64,000 bases of DNA from Mucilaginibacter phyllosphaerae (GTDB taxonomy: Bacteria; Bacteroidota; Bacteroidia; Sphingobacteriales; Sphingobacteriaceae): NCBI RefSeq assembly GCF_004378255.1, contig NZ_SNQG01000006.1:1-64000 (forward strand). Direction: 5' to 3'. Below are positions 38,124 to 49,843 of this stretch, piece after piece. The first letter of the stretch is position 1; the number at the start of each line of letters is the position of its first letter. The notes under the pieces are model-generated. The model was not told the DNA's origin. It worked only from the letters and a program-made list of their open reading frames with translations, and made no database searches. A program made the position numbers and the translations under genes.

Positions 38124-38124
38124 A

Positions 38125-39429
38125 TTACACCGCGGTTGCAATTTGCGTTAACACTTTCCGGATCCTGTGCTCCTGATGCCGTTCTATCGCGAGGTTATAA
38201 ATACCGTTTAGCTTTGCAAGCTTTTTATGCCATTCAAATTTGCCGGCACTTAACAAAGTGTTGTGTGCCATAACCTTTAAAACATCGGGGTTGGCTAATA
38301 AGTGGTTTATTACAGCTGCCATTTTATTGGCCATCAGGGTATTTTCATCTATCGCTATTTTTATACCGCTGCAATTACAAATGGCATCGGCCATCCCAAA
38401 ATGATCTATAGAAAGTGTGGGAACGCCATAACTTATTGCTTCATACAAAACATTGGGGTTATCCTCTGCTATGCTGGTTATGATATGCAGATGAGACATT
38501 TGCATAATTTTAAATGATGCTGCCCTGCTTACCTGGCCGTTCCAAACAATATTGGATGCAATGCCCAGTTCAATTGCTAATTTTTTAAGCGATTGGGTTA
38601 AGGGCCCGCTTCCTAAAATATGTATCACCCAGTTTTTTTGCTTTACCAGGGCCAATGCCTGTAAACAAAGCTGTAAATTTTTACGGTTGTTATGTGTGCC
38701 GCACCATATCAGGCGCACTTGCCTGTTAACGCCATCAAATTTTTCTTCGGCAAAGCGGGCATCGGGTACCAGCCAGGTTTCGGGCAAATGGATGCTTGGT
38801 TTGCCCATTTTTTCTTGAATAACGGCTTGCGCATAGGTGGTTGCTGCAACCAAAACACCGGCCTGCCTAAATGCCTTCTTAATTCTTACCGAGTAGTTTA
38901 GCTGTAAGTAATTAATAGCGTTTTTTAAGGCAAACTTAAATTGGGCTGCTACCGGCTGGCCCTGCATTAACCGCTTGTCTACCATCATCATGCCACCTAT
39001 TGGCCCCCAAACAAAAGGTTTATTCAGCTGCCATAAAAAACCGGGCTCTCTAAACCCGATGGGGCCTAACTGATGCACAACATCAATATCCACGGTTTCT
39101 AAAAGCATTTTTGCCGCGCGCAATGCCCGCCTTTGCCACAGGTAATATGCAAAATAAAAAAACCACCCCGCACCCGCTTTATTAAGCAGGTTAATAGCTT
39201 TTGCCGCCCGGCCCCCATCCACCTCAATAAATTTAATAGCCGGGTTAGGGTTTTCGCTGATATACTTGCGCAGCGTATGCGTATCGCCCATATGATCGTC
39301 GGACATGCCATACAGCACCCAAACATCGTGGCTTGTGGCCAGGTATTTAACGGTATTCCATGCTGCCGCATATTCCGATCCTTTATAAGGAGAAATGGCA
39401 TAGGCCGATATTAAGATCTTTTTCCTCAT
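38125..39429 (-). CDS. Glycosyltransferase family 4
   Basis: A 434-residue GT-B enzyme. The N-terminal Rossmann half begins MRKKILISAYAISPYKGSEYAAAWNTVKYLA. The donor half includes LIWCGTHNNRKNLQLCLQALALV and HLHIITSIAEDNPNVLYEAISYGVPTLSIDHFGMADA, with the E-x7-E pair. The sugar is not predictable. It follows the GT2 gene by 4 bp. Confidence 0.9.
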   Translation of the reverse strand: MRKKILISAYAISPYKGSEYAAAWNTVKYLATSHDVWVLYGMSDDHMGDTHTLRKYISENPNPAIKFIEVDGGRAAKAINLLNKAGAGWFFYFAYYLWQRRALRAAKMLLETVDIDVVHQLGPIGFREPGFLWQLNKPFVWGPIGGMMMVDKRLMQGQPVAAQFKFALKNAINYLQLNYSVRIKKAFRQAGVLVAATTYAQAVIQEKMGKPSIHLPETWLVPDARFAEEKFDGVNRQVRLIWCGTHNNRKNLQLCLQALALVKQKNWVIHILGSGPLTQSLKKLAIELGIASNIVWNGQVSRAASFKIMQMSHLHIITSIAEDNPNVLYEAISYGVPTLSIDHFGMADAICNCSGIKIAIDENTLMANKMAAVINHLLANPDVLKVMAHNTLLSAGKFEWHKKLAKLNGIYNLAIERHQEHRIRKVLTQIATAV

Positions 39430-39433
39430 TCAC

Positions 39434-40204
39434 TTATTGTATTTGCCCCGGTGTGTTAAATACATCCCTGTAAAAATATTTCCAGCGGATAATATCAAGT
39501 TGTTTAAATAACAGTGATATCAGGTACGCGGGATAGGCTAAATGCCTGCGCATTACGGCCATTTCCTCTTTATGCATCTTATTTACATCGGCACTGGCGC
39601 CACCGGTGCGCATATAAACCACCAGTTCATTTATGTATTTAATTTTATACCCGCGCTGTTTCATCCTTAAAAACATATCAAAATCCATCGCTATTTTAAA
39701 AAAGGTATCATACTGGCCAATTTGCCGGTAAACTTCGCGCCGCACAAAGCAGGTTGGGTGCATTACAAACATGCCGAAGTTGAGCCAGCTTACCTTACTT
39801 TTTTTAATGCGCTGATGGCCATTACCGCCCATCAGCATAATATTACCACAACAGATGTTATCGGCCGTGGAAACACGTTCCATCATCAGCTCAACGGCAT
39901 TGAGCGTGTACCAGTCGTCGCCGTTTATCATTCCTATCCATTCGCCTGTCGCCCTGGCAATACCTTTGTTAAAACCATCGGCAATGCCTTTATCCGGCTC
40001 GCTGATATGCCAGGCAATCTGATCACGGTATTTGTTAATAATATTTAAAGTACCATCTGTAGATCCGCCGTCAACAATCACATATTCGATATTCGGATAG
40101 GTTTGATTGATAACACTAAGAATAGTGGTTTCGATAGTATCTACTGCATTATACACAGTGGTAACAATGGTGACTTTAGCAGGCAGGTTGTAAAATGTTT
40201 CCAT
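39434..40204 (-). CDS. Glycosyltransferase family 2
   Basis: A 256-residue GT-A enzyme. VTIVTTVYNAVDTIETTILSV, VDGGSTDGTLNII and GWIGMINGDDWYTLNAVELM (the DxD-like metal motif at NGDDW) match the GT2 pattern, followed by CFVRREVYRQIGQYDTFFKIAMDFDMFLRM. It uses a nucleotide-sugar donor on the cytoplasmic face. The acceptor is the growing lipid-linked repeat unit. Spacing to the polymerase gene upstream is 14 bp. Confidence 0.93.
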   Translation of the reverse strand: METFYNLPAKVTIVTTVYNAVDTIETTILSVINQTYPNIEYVIVDGGSTDGTLNIINKYRDQIAWHISEPDKGIADGFNKGIARATGEWIGMINGDDWYTLNAVELMMERVSTADNICCGNIMLMGGNGHQRIKKSKVSWLNFGMFVMHPTCFVRREVYRQIGQYDTFFKIAMDFDMFLRMKQRGYKIKYINELVVYMRTGGASADVNKMHKEEMAVMRRHLAYPAYLISLLFKQLDIIRWKYFYRDVFNTPGQIQ

Positions 40205-40218
40205 AAAATATCAAGTTA

Positions 40219-41478
40219 TTATACAGGCACGGCCTGCGTATGATGCGCTTCTTGCTGCTTTACTTTATAAACAAGCGACCTGAAATTGAGGTAGCTGTAG
40301 CCAAGCGTTATCATAATAATGCTCATCTCTACACTAAAAAATGCGCTAACCACGTAATTTGTAAACAACAGGCTTAAGATGCAGCCAATGGATATTGCCG
40401 AAAAAAACCTGATGATAGGTTTACTGCCGGCGCTTATATAGTTTTTCCAGTTGGTTATAATAAGGCCGAAGAAAACAAGCAGATATACAAGCACCCCGGT
40501 TAAACCCGTTTTTACCAATATATATAACCAGCCATTGTGCAGCACCGGAATGTATTGAAATTCGGTATCTTTCCCTAAACGGATAAAAACCTTCAGATCT
40601 ATCAGTTTACCCAGGCCGCCAAAGATCCATTCCGGAGTGGTACCGCTTAGGTACCCGCGCAGGGCCATAAAAGATTCGTATCCGCGGTAGCGGATGTTTA
40701 TATCCTGCTCGGTTTTATATTCGTTTATGCTTATCTCTGAAAACGAACTGATGATCTTGGCCATGAATGTGCTGGACGAATCCACCTTGAATGCATCAGC
40801 AGGAATAATACTGAATAAAAAGAAGCAGAGAAATAATGCAGGCGCTATCCATAGTTTTTTTAGTTTATCGGCAAGCAGTAAAAAAACAAAGCAGCAGGTA
40901 ATAACCAAATACGTACGCGATGCAAACATGTAAACACCAAACAAATTTACAGCGGTGAAAATATTGAACCAATTGCGGCTGTACAGGGTGATGTTAAACT
41001 TACGGCTAAGTAACAGCAAAGCCAGCGCAAGCGGCGGGGCAGGAGTGCCCACAATACCAATGGCGTAATGCGCAGAATATGGATCGATAAGTGCACTTAA
41101 GCCTACAAAGTAAATAGATACAGCCGCAACCATAACTGAAGTGATTATGCCGGCCAGCACCATTGTTCTTATAAATTCATCAATCTCTACACGGCAGGCC
41201 AAAACAATACCGCACAATATAAACAGCACCGGTAACGAAAAATAGTAAAGATCCTTCAGGATGTTGTAGTTTTCGTTACGATAACCCACAACTAAACCCA
41301 GCACGGCCGGCACAAGCAAAAGGGTAAAAAGCCCTACCAGCCTGATGGCGCTAAAATGCTGCTGAAGCGGCATTGCAATAATAATTACTACAACAGCCAG
41401 CACAACCACCTGCACGTGAAAAAACGATGCTAAAACAAGCACTAAAAGCATTATAGGGTATCTGCCGGATATGATCAT
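40219..41478 (-). CDS. O-antigen ligase/polymerase-like (Wzy) membrane protein
   Basis: A 419-residue protein with about 11 predicted membrane helices and a large periplasmic loop near 265-340 (SFMALRGYLSGTTPEWIFGGLGKLIDLKVFIRLGKDTEFQYIPVLHNGWLYILV). This layout, with the loop before the last helices and the HNGWLYILVKTGLTGVL motif, fits the O-antigen ligase/Wzy family. It polymerises lipid-linked repeat units in Wzy-dependent systems; WaaL-type ligation is the alternative. It overlaps the upstream acyltransferase by 4 bp. Confidence 0.85.
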   Translation of the reverse strand: MIISGRYPIMLLVLVLASFFHVQVVVLAVVVIIIAMPLQQHFSAIRLVGLFTLLLVPAVLGLVVGYRNENYNILKDLYYFSLPVLFILCGIVLACRVEIDEFIRTMVLAGIITSVMVAAVSIYFVGLSALIDPYSAHYAIGIVGTPAPPLALALLLLSRKFNITLYSRNWFNIFTAVNLFGVYMFASRTYLVITCCFVFLLLADKLKKLWIAPALFLCFFLFSIIPADAFKVDSSSTFMAKIISSFSEISINEYKTEQDINIRYRGYESFMALRGYLSGTTPEWIFGGLGKLIDLKVFIRLGKDTEFQYIPVLHNGWLYILVKTGLTGVLVYLLVFFGLIITNWKNYISAGSKPIIRFFSAISIGCILSLLFTNYVVSAFFSVEMSIIMITLGYSYLNFRSLVYKVKQQEAHHTQAVPV

Positions 41479-42125
41479 GCCTGAAAAATTTGTTCTGCGG
41501 GTTTTGTGTAGCTATCTTTTATATAGCGGGCGGGGTTGCCTGTCCAGATCTGCCCGCCGGGGATACTCTGGCTCACTACAGAGCCGGCTCCTACTATGGC
41601 GTTCTCGCCAATAGTTACACCCTTTAAAATGGTGCAATGCGCCCCAATAAAGGCACCATCCTTAATGATCACCGGCCGCGTTTTAACACCAGCCAGGCTT
41701 TCGGGATAACTGTTGCGAAACTGTGGATCAAGCGAGTGAAAATCGGTATCATAAATTACCGTGTTACCCCCTATTTTTACATTTTTACCTATGCTAATAT
41801 GGTTGTGGCAAACAATAGCCGTTGCGCTGAGGCCCACATTATCATCAATAAAAAGCGCTGCATTTTTGGCCACAATAAAAAAGCAGGGCTGCTGCCTGCC
41901 AATCATATTAAAATACTTACCGCTGTTAAAGCTAAAGCGCTTTCCAATTGTAAAGCTCCCCTGCAGGTCAACATTAACTACCGGTATGCCATAGCAAATA
42001 AAATCGTTGTTATACTGCACGCCGTTCAGGTTAAATTTAAGGCAAGTGATCATCCACGAATAGCTGCGCGCCACCCGGTAAAAAGCCCCCCTTAATATTT
42101 TATATAATTTCCTGACGAGATGCAT
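41475..42125 (-). CDS. LbH acyltransferase
   Basis: A 216-residue hexapeptide acyltransferase. Repeats begin at about residue 50 (VNVDLQGSFTIGKRFSFNSG), the central IGGNTVIYDTDFHSLDPQFR carries the catalytic His, and IKDGAFIGAHCTILKGVTIGENAIVGAGSVVSQSIPGG ends the helix. It has the form of a trimeric sugar acetyltransferase. It overlaps the downstream Wzy-like gene by 4 bp and follows another acyltransferase by 6 bp. Confidence 0.88.
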   Translation of the reverse strand: MHLVRKLYKILRGAFYRVARSYSWMITCLKFNLNGVQYNNDFICYGIPVVNVDLQGSFTIGKRFSFNSGKYFNMIGRQQPCFFIVAKNAALFIDDNVGLSATAIVCHNHISIGKNVKIGGNTVIYDTDFHSLDPQFRNSYPESLAGVKTRPVIIKDGAFIGAHCTILKGVTIGENAIVGAGSVVSQSIPGGQIWTGNPARYIKDSYTKPAEQIFQA

Positions 42126-42131
42126 AAGCTG

Positions 42132-42824
42132 TTAATTACTGTGTTCGTATTCAACAAAATCCTCAATATCCCAAAAACGCGATATATTTTGCGTTATCCA
42201 TTCCGGGTCTTTTTCCCACCATCTAAAATAAAGCAGGTAATCTATCTGGTCGTCGTTAAACCGCTTTTTAATTACTTTAGCCGGGTTGCCGCCCACTATT
42301 TCATAAAGCCCTACATCCTTTACCACTACCGCGTTGGCTGCAATAATGGCCCCATCGGCAATTTTAACACCATCAATAATAATGGCGTTGGCGCCTATCC
42401 AAACATCGTTACCTATGGTTACCTGTTTATAGTTTTTAAAAACTGCCCTATCGGTAAAGTTCCTTACAAAATTACCCTGGTTGTTAAAGGTTACCGGGTG
42501 CGTACTTACAAATTTTGAGGTTGGATGCATGCCCGGCGCTATTTTAACATGAGGGCCTACCGAGCAATATTTACCCATTTTAGTATGCATAATGTAGGTG
42601 TAGCTGTTGATGTAACTAAAATCGCCAAGCTGGGAGTTGATAATTACACAGTGCTCGCCTATCCAGTTGTACTTTCCAAACACACAATTATTGATCACAC
42701 TTAAATAGCCTATGCGCAAGTGCCTGCCCCAGTACTGCAGCTGCAAGCCACATTTTAATTTCAGCCAGCTTAAATACTCGCCCAAAGGGTTTTTAAACAG
42801 CGACCTATCTACGTAAGCTTTCAT
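42132..42824 (-). CDS. LbH acyltransferase, CatB/xenobiotic-acetyltransferase-like
   Basis: A 230-residue LbH enzyme. Its pattern resembles CatB/VatD acetyltransferases: [35 protein letters not shown] with the catalytic His, then [56 protein letters not shown]. Location in an EPS operon favours a sugar acceptor rather than an antibiotic. It lies 3 bp after the flippase gene. Confidence 0.88.
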   Translation of the reverse strand: MKAYVDRSLFKNPLGEYLSWLKLKCGLQLQYWGRHLRIGYLSVINNCVFGKYNWIGEHCVIINSQLGDFSYINSYTYIMHTKMGKYCSVGPHVKIAPGMHPTSKFVSTHPVTFNNQGNFVRNFTDRAVFKNYKQVTIGNDVWIGANAIIIDGVKIADGAIIAANAVVVKDVGLYEIVGGNPAKVIKKRFNDDQIDYLLYFRWWEKDPEWITQNISRFWDIEDFVEYEHSN

Positions 42825-42827
42825 ACT

Positions 42828-44183
42828 TTAAGTATTAAAAATGCCCTTAGCTGTACCGTTTATTATTTTTTTGGTTTGGATGCTGAAAATTGCGCCCATC
42901 ACTATAAAAAGCAGCGCGTTAGATAAGGTTACCCCTGCTAAACCTATCTGTTTACCTAAAAAAACAGCCAGCGGGATATTGATGAGCGCACTGCCCAAAA
43001 CCAGGTACAGCTGCAGCCTTATCTTACCAACACCGTTTAGCAGGTAAACATGGATGATTTGCCAGAGGGAAGCAATGATATATACACACATGCTAACAGA
43101 AAGGCTTAACGGAACGCTTACTTTGTGGCCCAGCCAAAGGTTGTACAATAAAGGGGAAAGCGCCAGCATCAGTAAGGTTACGCAGCTTAGGGCTACCCAA
43201 ACTTTATGGATCTTTTGCATAGTGGTTTTTATCCAGCTGTAATCCTGCTTGGTGTAAGCTTCGGTAAATGCACTCCAAAATGGTGTAATAATAATAGTGA
43301 ACAGCATCAGTATCACCGAAAATAACTTATATGCGATGTTAAAGGTTGTTACTTCCTGCGGGCCAAAAAGCTGCGTAATAACAATATTATCCGTTTCGAA
43401 AAGTACCAGCGCCCCCAGTTGTATCACCAGAAAAGCACTGCCCGAACCTAACATTTCCCGGGTGTATTTAAGGTTAACAAGGGCTAATGAAGGGGCCATT
43501 AGCTTGTAACTGGCTTTATATAACCACAAACTGGCCACGGCTAAAACTATTAAAGGCATGCCTGCCATTACCAGCAACAGGTTGATAAGCGACCCTTGCG
43601 TTACCCGGGTTAAAACAAAAATAGCCAGCAGCATAAGGGCCTGCCCCACAACATTCAGTAACGAACTGATAGCCGGTTGCTGATTGGCCGTTAAAACTAT
43701 ATTAATAAGCTGCACTACAAATTGCAGGCAAAAAAAGCCGAACATCATTAATGCTAACCGGTTAAGCCCTGCGGTTTGCGGTGCGTTTAATATTTGCTGC
43801 CAGTTAATATAGGGGTTTAGCAGGTAAAAAACTGCAAATAGTATCACCGCTATACCACCCAGCAAAACATAGGTTGTGCTAACGTAACTGCGTGCACGGG
43901 TATAGTCGCCCATGGCTATGGCGGCGGCCAGCTTGTTCTTAAGCCCGTTACCCAGGCCTATATCAAAAAATGCCGCCCATGCTATTACCGAACTAAGGGT
44001 TAACCAAATACCATATTGCGTAGGGTTTACATACCCAATGGTAAGCGGTATTAAAACAAGCGATATCACCACACTGCCGCCTTTTAAAAACACCGAAAAA
44101 ATAATATTCTTCTTCAGCCTGACGGACCGCTGATGCCCCCGGTTTAAAAAATTATAAATATTGCTTTGTATAGCTTGTATCAT
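42828..44183 (-). CDS. Polysaccharide flippase (Wzx-like, MATE/MOP superfamily)
   Basis: A 451-residue protein with about 12-14 membrane helices along its full length. N-terminal FSVFLKGGSVVISLVLIPLTIGYVNPTQYGIWLTLSSVIAWAAFFDIGLGNGLKNKLA is characteristic of Wzx/oligosaccharide flippases. It moves the lipid-linked repeat unit across the inner membrane. It follows Wzc by 12 bp. Confidence 0.92.
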   Translation of the reverse strand: MIQAIQSNIYNFLNRGHQRSVRLKKNIIFSVFLKGGSVVISLVLIPLTIGYVNPTQYGIWLTLSSVIAWAAFFDIGLGNGLKNKLAAAIAMGDYTRARSYVSTTYVLLGGIAVILFAVFYLLNPYINWQQILNAPQTAGLNRLALMMFGFFCLQFVVQLINIVLTANQQPAISSLLNVVGQALMLLAIFVLTRVTQGSLINLLLVMAGMPLIVLAVASLWLYKASYKLMAPSLALVNLKYTREMLGSGSAFLVIQLGALVLFETDNIVITQLFGPQEVTTFNIAYKLFSVILMLFTIIITPFWSAFTEAYTKQDYSWIKTTMQKIHKVWVALSCVTLLMLALSPLLYNLWLGHKVSVPLSLSVSMCVYIIASLWQIIHVYLLNGVGKIRLQLYLVLGSALINIPLAVFLGKQIGLAGVTLSNALLFIVMGAIFSIQTKKIINGTAKGIFNT

Positions 44184-44195
44184 AGCAGTTCACAA

Positions 44196-46601
44196 TTATC
44201 GGGTACCCGGCCTTAATTTATTTAACACGGATGAAAACACGTTATTGTTACGGTTCTCTTCCATAGCGTAGCCATAGCTTTCGTAGCCATGCCCATAGCC
44301 GGTAATGTTATTCTTGCTTGTTTCTATACCGTTAACTATCAGGTACAGCTGCTTAACTTTTTTCTCTTTATACAGATCGTTAACAATGCCCAACTGCGAT
44401 TTATAGGTATAATTTTGCCTTACCACATAGCAGGTGATATCCGCATACTCCTCTATCAGCAGCGCATCAGAGGCCAAACCTACCGGTGCCGAATCAATAA
44501 TTACATAGTCAAATCTGTTTCTTAACTCCTCTATCAGCGTTTTAAGGCGATCGCTCATCAGCAGTTCTGCCGGGTTTGGCGGGATTGGCCCCGAAGAGAT
44601 GAAAAAGAAGTTATCATTAAAAGTAGATGGCTTGATAAGGGTATCTATGCAATCCTTATCCTGCGAGATCACAAAGTTGGTAAAGCCATACTCCTCATCC
44701 AAACCCAGGTTATCCATTAATTTAGGCTTACGCAGATCAAGCTCCAGCAGTACTACCTTTTTGCCTGATAATGCGATAGAATTGCCCAGGTTTAACGATA
44801 TAAATGATTTGCCCTCCCCGCTCATGCTGGAGGTGAACAGGATAACGTTTGATTTGCCTTTATCTGTTACATATCTTAAACCGGTGCGCAGGGCGCGGAT
44901 CTCTTCTAAAATAATAGAATGCGCATCGTTGTTAGACAGCAGCTTGCGGCTATTGTTATGCAAACCACGGCTTATTTCGCCTAACAGCGGCACATCCGTA
45001 TGCCTCACTATATCTGATTTTGTATTTATCCGGATATTGAGCATCTCTTTGATGCAAAGCCCTGTAACGGCAATAAACAACCCTATAAAGCTGCCAATTA
45101 AGTATAGGGTAGGTATTTTAGGCGTATAGGGCGCCTCATCACTTTCGGCGTTATCCAGTATGCTGCAATTAGATATGGTAGCCGTTTGCGCAATGGCGGT
45201 TTCTTCCCGCTTTTGCAAAAGGAAAAGATACAACTCCTGCTTAAGGCTTTGCTGGCGCGAATAATCCAGGTAAATGCGCTCTTTAACCGGCGCTTCGGAC
45301 ATGTTGCCGGCTATTACTGAATTTTGCCTTTTAAAGGCCGACTGAGAAACCTGCAAGCTGTTACGATAGTTTTTTAAACCTGTAAGCAGCGATTTACGGC
45401 TCAATTTTATTTGCTCATCCAGATTCTGAATAACGGGGCTTGTTTCCAGCAACGTTAACTTTAGTTGCTCTTTACGCAGCAACATTTCATTATAGGCGTT
45501 AATAGCGGTACCAAAAGACACATCCTTTATAACCAGCGATGTAGGCACCACCTGGGGGTTATTGCCATCGTTAACATATCTATACAGGTTGTTCACTACA
45601 TCCAGCTGTACCTGGTTGGCATTTAGCTTATCCTGGTAATCTTCGGCCCCGGCAACCAATGCCTTGGCCTGTGCCCCTATATCCGAAATTTTATTTTTAA
45701 CTTTATACTGTTCCAGGCTTTTCTCTACCTTATTCAACTCAGAGCCTACAACAACCAGGCGATTGTCTATAAACTTCATGGTGCTGTCTGCAATACGGAT
45801 CTTTTTGGTAAGATTATCCGCGAGGTAGATCTCCATCATCTTCTGCAAGATCTGTTCGCCTTTTTTAGGGTTATTATAGCTCAATTGCAGGTCTATAACG
45901 GTAGCCTGCTTATCATCCAGCAGTACGTTATAATTTTCTGACAAGGTGCGCTCGGCTTTTTTTATTGTTTCAACTGCCAGCTCAAAATCTCCCGACGATT
46001 TAAACCACGGTGTTTTATTAAGTGTAAGCGTGTAACCATCCAGTTTTACAGGCCGGCCAAAAACGCCGTCTAACTCCAGGTCGCCCTTTTTTTCCTGCAA
46101 ATGATAAGCCTTATCATTCAGAATAGTTATTTTAAAATTGCCAGATGCTACAGAATCCTGTTTGTTACTTATAAAAGCGGTGAATGGCGCATTGTTATAA
46201 ATCTCCACATCTTTATAACCGGTATGCTTATATAGATGAACGTTAAGCTGCAAGGCGGCGATAACCTTTTTAAGCAAACTGCTTGATTTTAAGATCTTCA
46301 CCTCATTATCGGCGTTGCTTTTAATGCTTAACAGCGAAGCCAGATCGCCGTTACTACCACCGGTTAAGGATTTTGCCGGGCTGTTTTTGTCATCCTCTAC
46401 TATAATTTTACTTACAACATTCCACTTATTGGGTAAACGCTGTACGTAAATAAATGTGGCAAAAAGGCAAATTGCCACGCTTATTACAAATACATACCAA
46501 TAATTAAGGCCAATGGCAATTATACTTCTTAAATCGCCGCCGCTTTCTGCTTTTTTGTAAGTAAAGTCAAGCTTATCTGCTAAGATGTCCACTTTATTCA
46601 T
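44196..46601 (-). CDS. Wzc-type chain-length regulator and tyrosine kinase
   Basis: An 801-residue protein. The Wzz domain has helices at about 37-55 and about 500-522 around a long coiled periplasmic region (about 60-495, with several SLEQYKVKN and QVQLDVV heptads). The cytoplasmic BY-kinase part (about 560-790) has Walker A SGEGKS, Walker A' LLELDLRKPKL and Walker B FDYVIIDSAPVG. The C-terminus is a Tyr-rich cluster (GYGHGYESYGYAMEEN), the expected autophosphorylation site. It controls EPS chain length and export. It heads the long operon; TGAACA repeats lie about 129 bp upstream of its start. Confidence 0.94.
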   Translation of the reverse strand: MNKVDILADKLDFTYKKAESGGDLRSIIAIGLNYWYVFVISVAICLFATFIYVQRLPNKWNVVSKIIVEDDKNSPAKSLTGGSNGDLASLLSIKSNADNEVKILKSSSLLKKVIAALQLNVHLYKHTGYKDVEIYNNAPFTAFISNKQDSVASGNFKITILNDKAYHLQEKKGDLELDGVFGRPVKLDGYTLTLNKTPWFKSSGDFELAVETIKKAERTLSENYNVLLDDKQATVIDLQLSYNNPKKGEQILQKMMEIYLADNLTKKIRIADSTMKFIDNRLVVVGSELNKVEKSLEQYKVKNKISDIGAQAKALVAGAEDYQDKLNANQVQLDVVNNLYRYVNDGNNPQVVPTSLVIKDVSFGTAINAYNEMLLRKEQLKLTLLETSPVIQNLDEQIKLSRKSLLTGLKNYRNSLQVSQSAFKRQNSVIAGNMSEAPVKERIYLDYSRQQSLKQELYLFLLQKREETAIAQTATISNCSILDNAESDEAPYTPKIPTLYLIGSFIGLFIAVTGLCIKEMLNIRINTKSDIVRHTDVPLLGEISRGLHNNSRKLLSNNDAHSIILEEIRALRTGLRYVTDKGKSNVILFTSSMSGEGKSFISLNLGNSIALSGKKVVLLELDLRKPKLMDNLGLDEEYGFTNFVISQDKDCIDTLIKPSTFNDNFFFISSGPIPPNPAELLMSDRLKTLIEELRNRFDYVIIDSAPVGLASDALLIEEYADITCYVVRQNYTYKSQLGIVNDLYKEKKVKQLYLIVNGIETSKNNITGYGHGYESYGYAMEENRNNNVFSSVLNKLRPGTR

Positions 46602-46820
46602 AAGCCTATTATATAACGTTAGATGATAAATACCCGGCGGAGTGGTGTTGCAGAGCCTTTTTGGCTATCCCTTGTTTCCGTTTTGGAAAGTTAATCAGTA
46701 AAACGCCTTTATTATCAATTTAAGGCTTGTTGAACAAACTGAACAGCTATATAACGAATGAACAAAATAAATATCGGCAGGTAGTATGCCACTCAAAAAC
46801 TCATTAAAAAAGCACATAAA
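46602..46820. promoter_or_regulatory. Upstream region of the long EPS operon with TGAACA repeats (site 2)
   Basis: TTGAACAAACTGAACAGC starts at 46730, 129 bp upstream of the wzc ATG. It is nearly identical to TTGAACAGACTGAACAGC at 34859. A third TGAACA is at 46759, and a degenerate TATAACGA fills the register between. No TAnnTTTG -7 box is evident in the minus-strand sequence between the repeats and the start. No ORF of note is present. Confidence 0.6.
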
Positions 46821-46854
46821 CAAAACGCCCCGCGATAAAATCGCAGGGCGTTTG
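46821..46854 (-). terminator. Terminator of the gapA operon
   Basis: Reading the minus strand, CAAACGCCCTGCGAT pairs with (G/A)TCGCGGGGCGTTTTG around TTTA, with one G-U pair and a T-rich end. It starts 22 bp after the gapA stop. Confidence 0.8.
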
Positions 46855-46875
46855 ATATTTGAAGGTTGGCTAAAC

Positions 46876-48724
<1,849 letters not shown>

Positions 48725-48725
<1 letters not shown>

Positions 48726-49711
48726 TAAATTGATAATATATCTGCCATCTGCATCAGGTCATCTTCTAACTTAAACTGATGCTGGGTTAAGGCCTCTTCA
48801 AGGCTTGTTAATTTTATGTGGTTGGCTTCAAGCCCTACCATCATTTGTGTTGCGCCATTTATCATGGCGTTTACTGCTGCAAAACCCAAACGGCTGCCCA
48901 GTATCCTGTCAAATGCCGATGGGCTGCCGCCGCGCTGCAAGTGGCCTAATATAGTAACTTTTATATCGTAAAACTTGATTTGTTTTTTAACTGCTTCGGC
49001 CAGATCATAGGCGCCGCCGCACTTATCTCCCTCAGCCACAATCACGATGCTGGATGACTTTTTGTTATACTGGCCGGCCTTCAGGTTTTCTATCAGGTGA
49101 TCAATAGCGGTATCCCGCTCGGGCAGTAAAATTGCCTCTGCACCGCAGGATATGCCTGCCCGTAAGGCAATCGCGCCCGAATCGCGTCCCATCACTTCTA
49201 TAAAAAATAAACGGTCGTGTGCATCAGCCGTATCGCGGATCTTGTCAATAGCCTCGATAACGGTATTGGTGGCCGTATCAAAACCTAAAGTATAGGTTGA
49301 ACCATACAAATCATTATCTATAGTACCGGGTACCCCAATTACAGCAATATCCGGGTATTTTCTGGAGAAACGGAGCGCGCCGGTAAAAGTACCGTCACCG
49401 CCAATTACCACAATGCCGTCTATACCACTTGCTTTAAGGTTTTGATAGGCTATCTCCATACCTTCATCGGTACGAAACGGCAAACACCTGGCGGTTTTTA
49501 AGATGGTACCACCCAGGTTTAAGATATTACTTACCGACCGGGTGTTCATATCATACATGTTATTATCGATAAGCCCCTGATAGCCCTGGCGGATACCTGC
49601 AACCTGCAGGCCGTTATAAATAGCGGTACGTACAACAGCCCTTATACAGGGATTCATGCCCGGGGCATCACCGCCTGAAGTAAGAACTGCTATTTTTTTG
49701 ATTTTTTGCAT
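48725..49711 (-). CDS. pfkA: 6-phosphofructokinase
   Basis: A 328-residue ATP-dependent PFK. Signatures: VLTSGGDAPGMNPCIRAVVR (nucleotide and substrate site), GGDGTF, GVPGTIDNDLYG with the catalytic Asp in TIDND, EVMGRDSGAIAL and LGHLQRGGSPSAFDR. The length fits bacterial PfkA. It is the first gene of the glycolytic operon. Its promoter region is shared with the divergent NUDIX regulator, and an imperfect palindrome overlaps the predicted -7 box (see 49748). Confidence 0.96.
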
Positions 49712-49747
49712 TATTTACAGAAGTAAATTTATGGGTGCGAATATAGT

Positions 49748-49762
49748 GTGTCAAATTTACAC
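49748..49762 (-). promoter_or_regulatory. Candidate operator over the pfkA -7 box
   Basis: GTGTCAAATTTACAC is an imperfect palindrome with the form GTGT-N7-ACAC. Its reverse complement contains TAAATTTG (49752-49759), which matches the TAnnTTTG -7 box for the minus-strand pfkA operon. A second GTGT-N7-ACAC followed by CAT is at 53650-53664. The divergent NrtR-like regulator at 49844 is the natural candidate to bind here. The promoter's -33 box is not clear. Confidence 0.45.
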
Positions 49763-49843
49763 CATTAAATTTATTTATTTATTTTTAGATTAAAAATTAA
49801 GCGATATATTTAAGCACAATTAACCTAAATACATTCTAATCCC

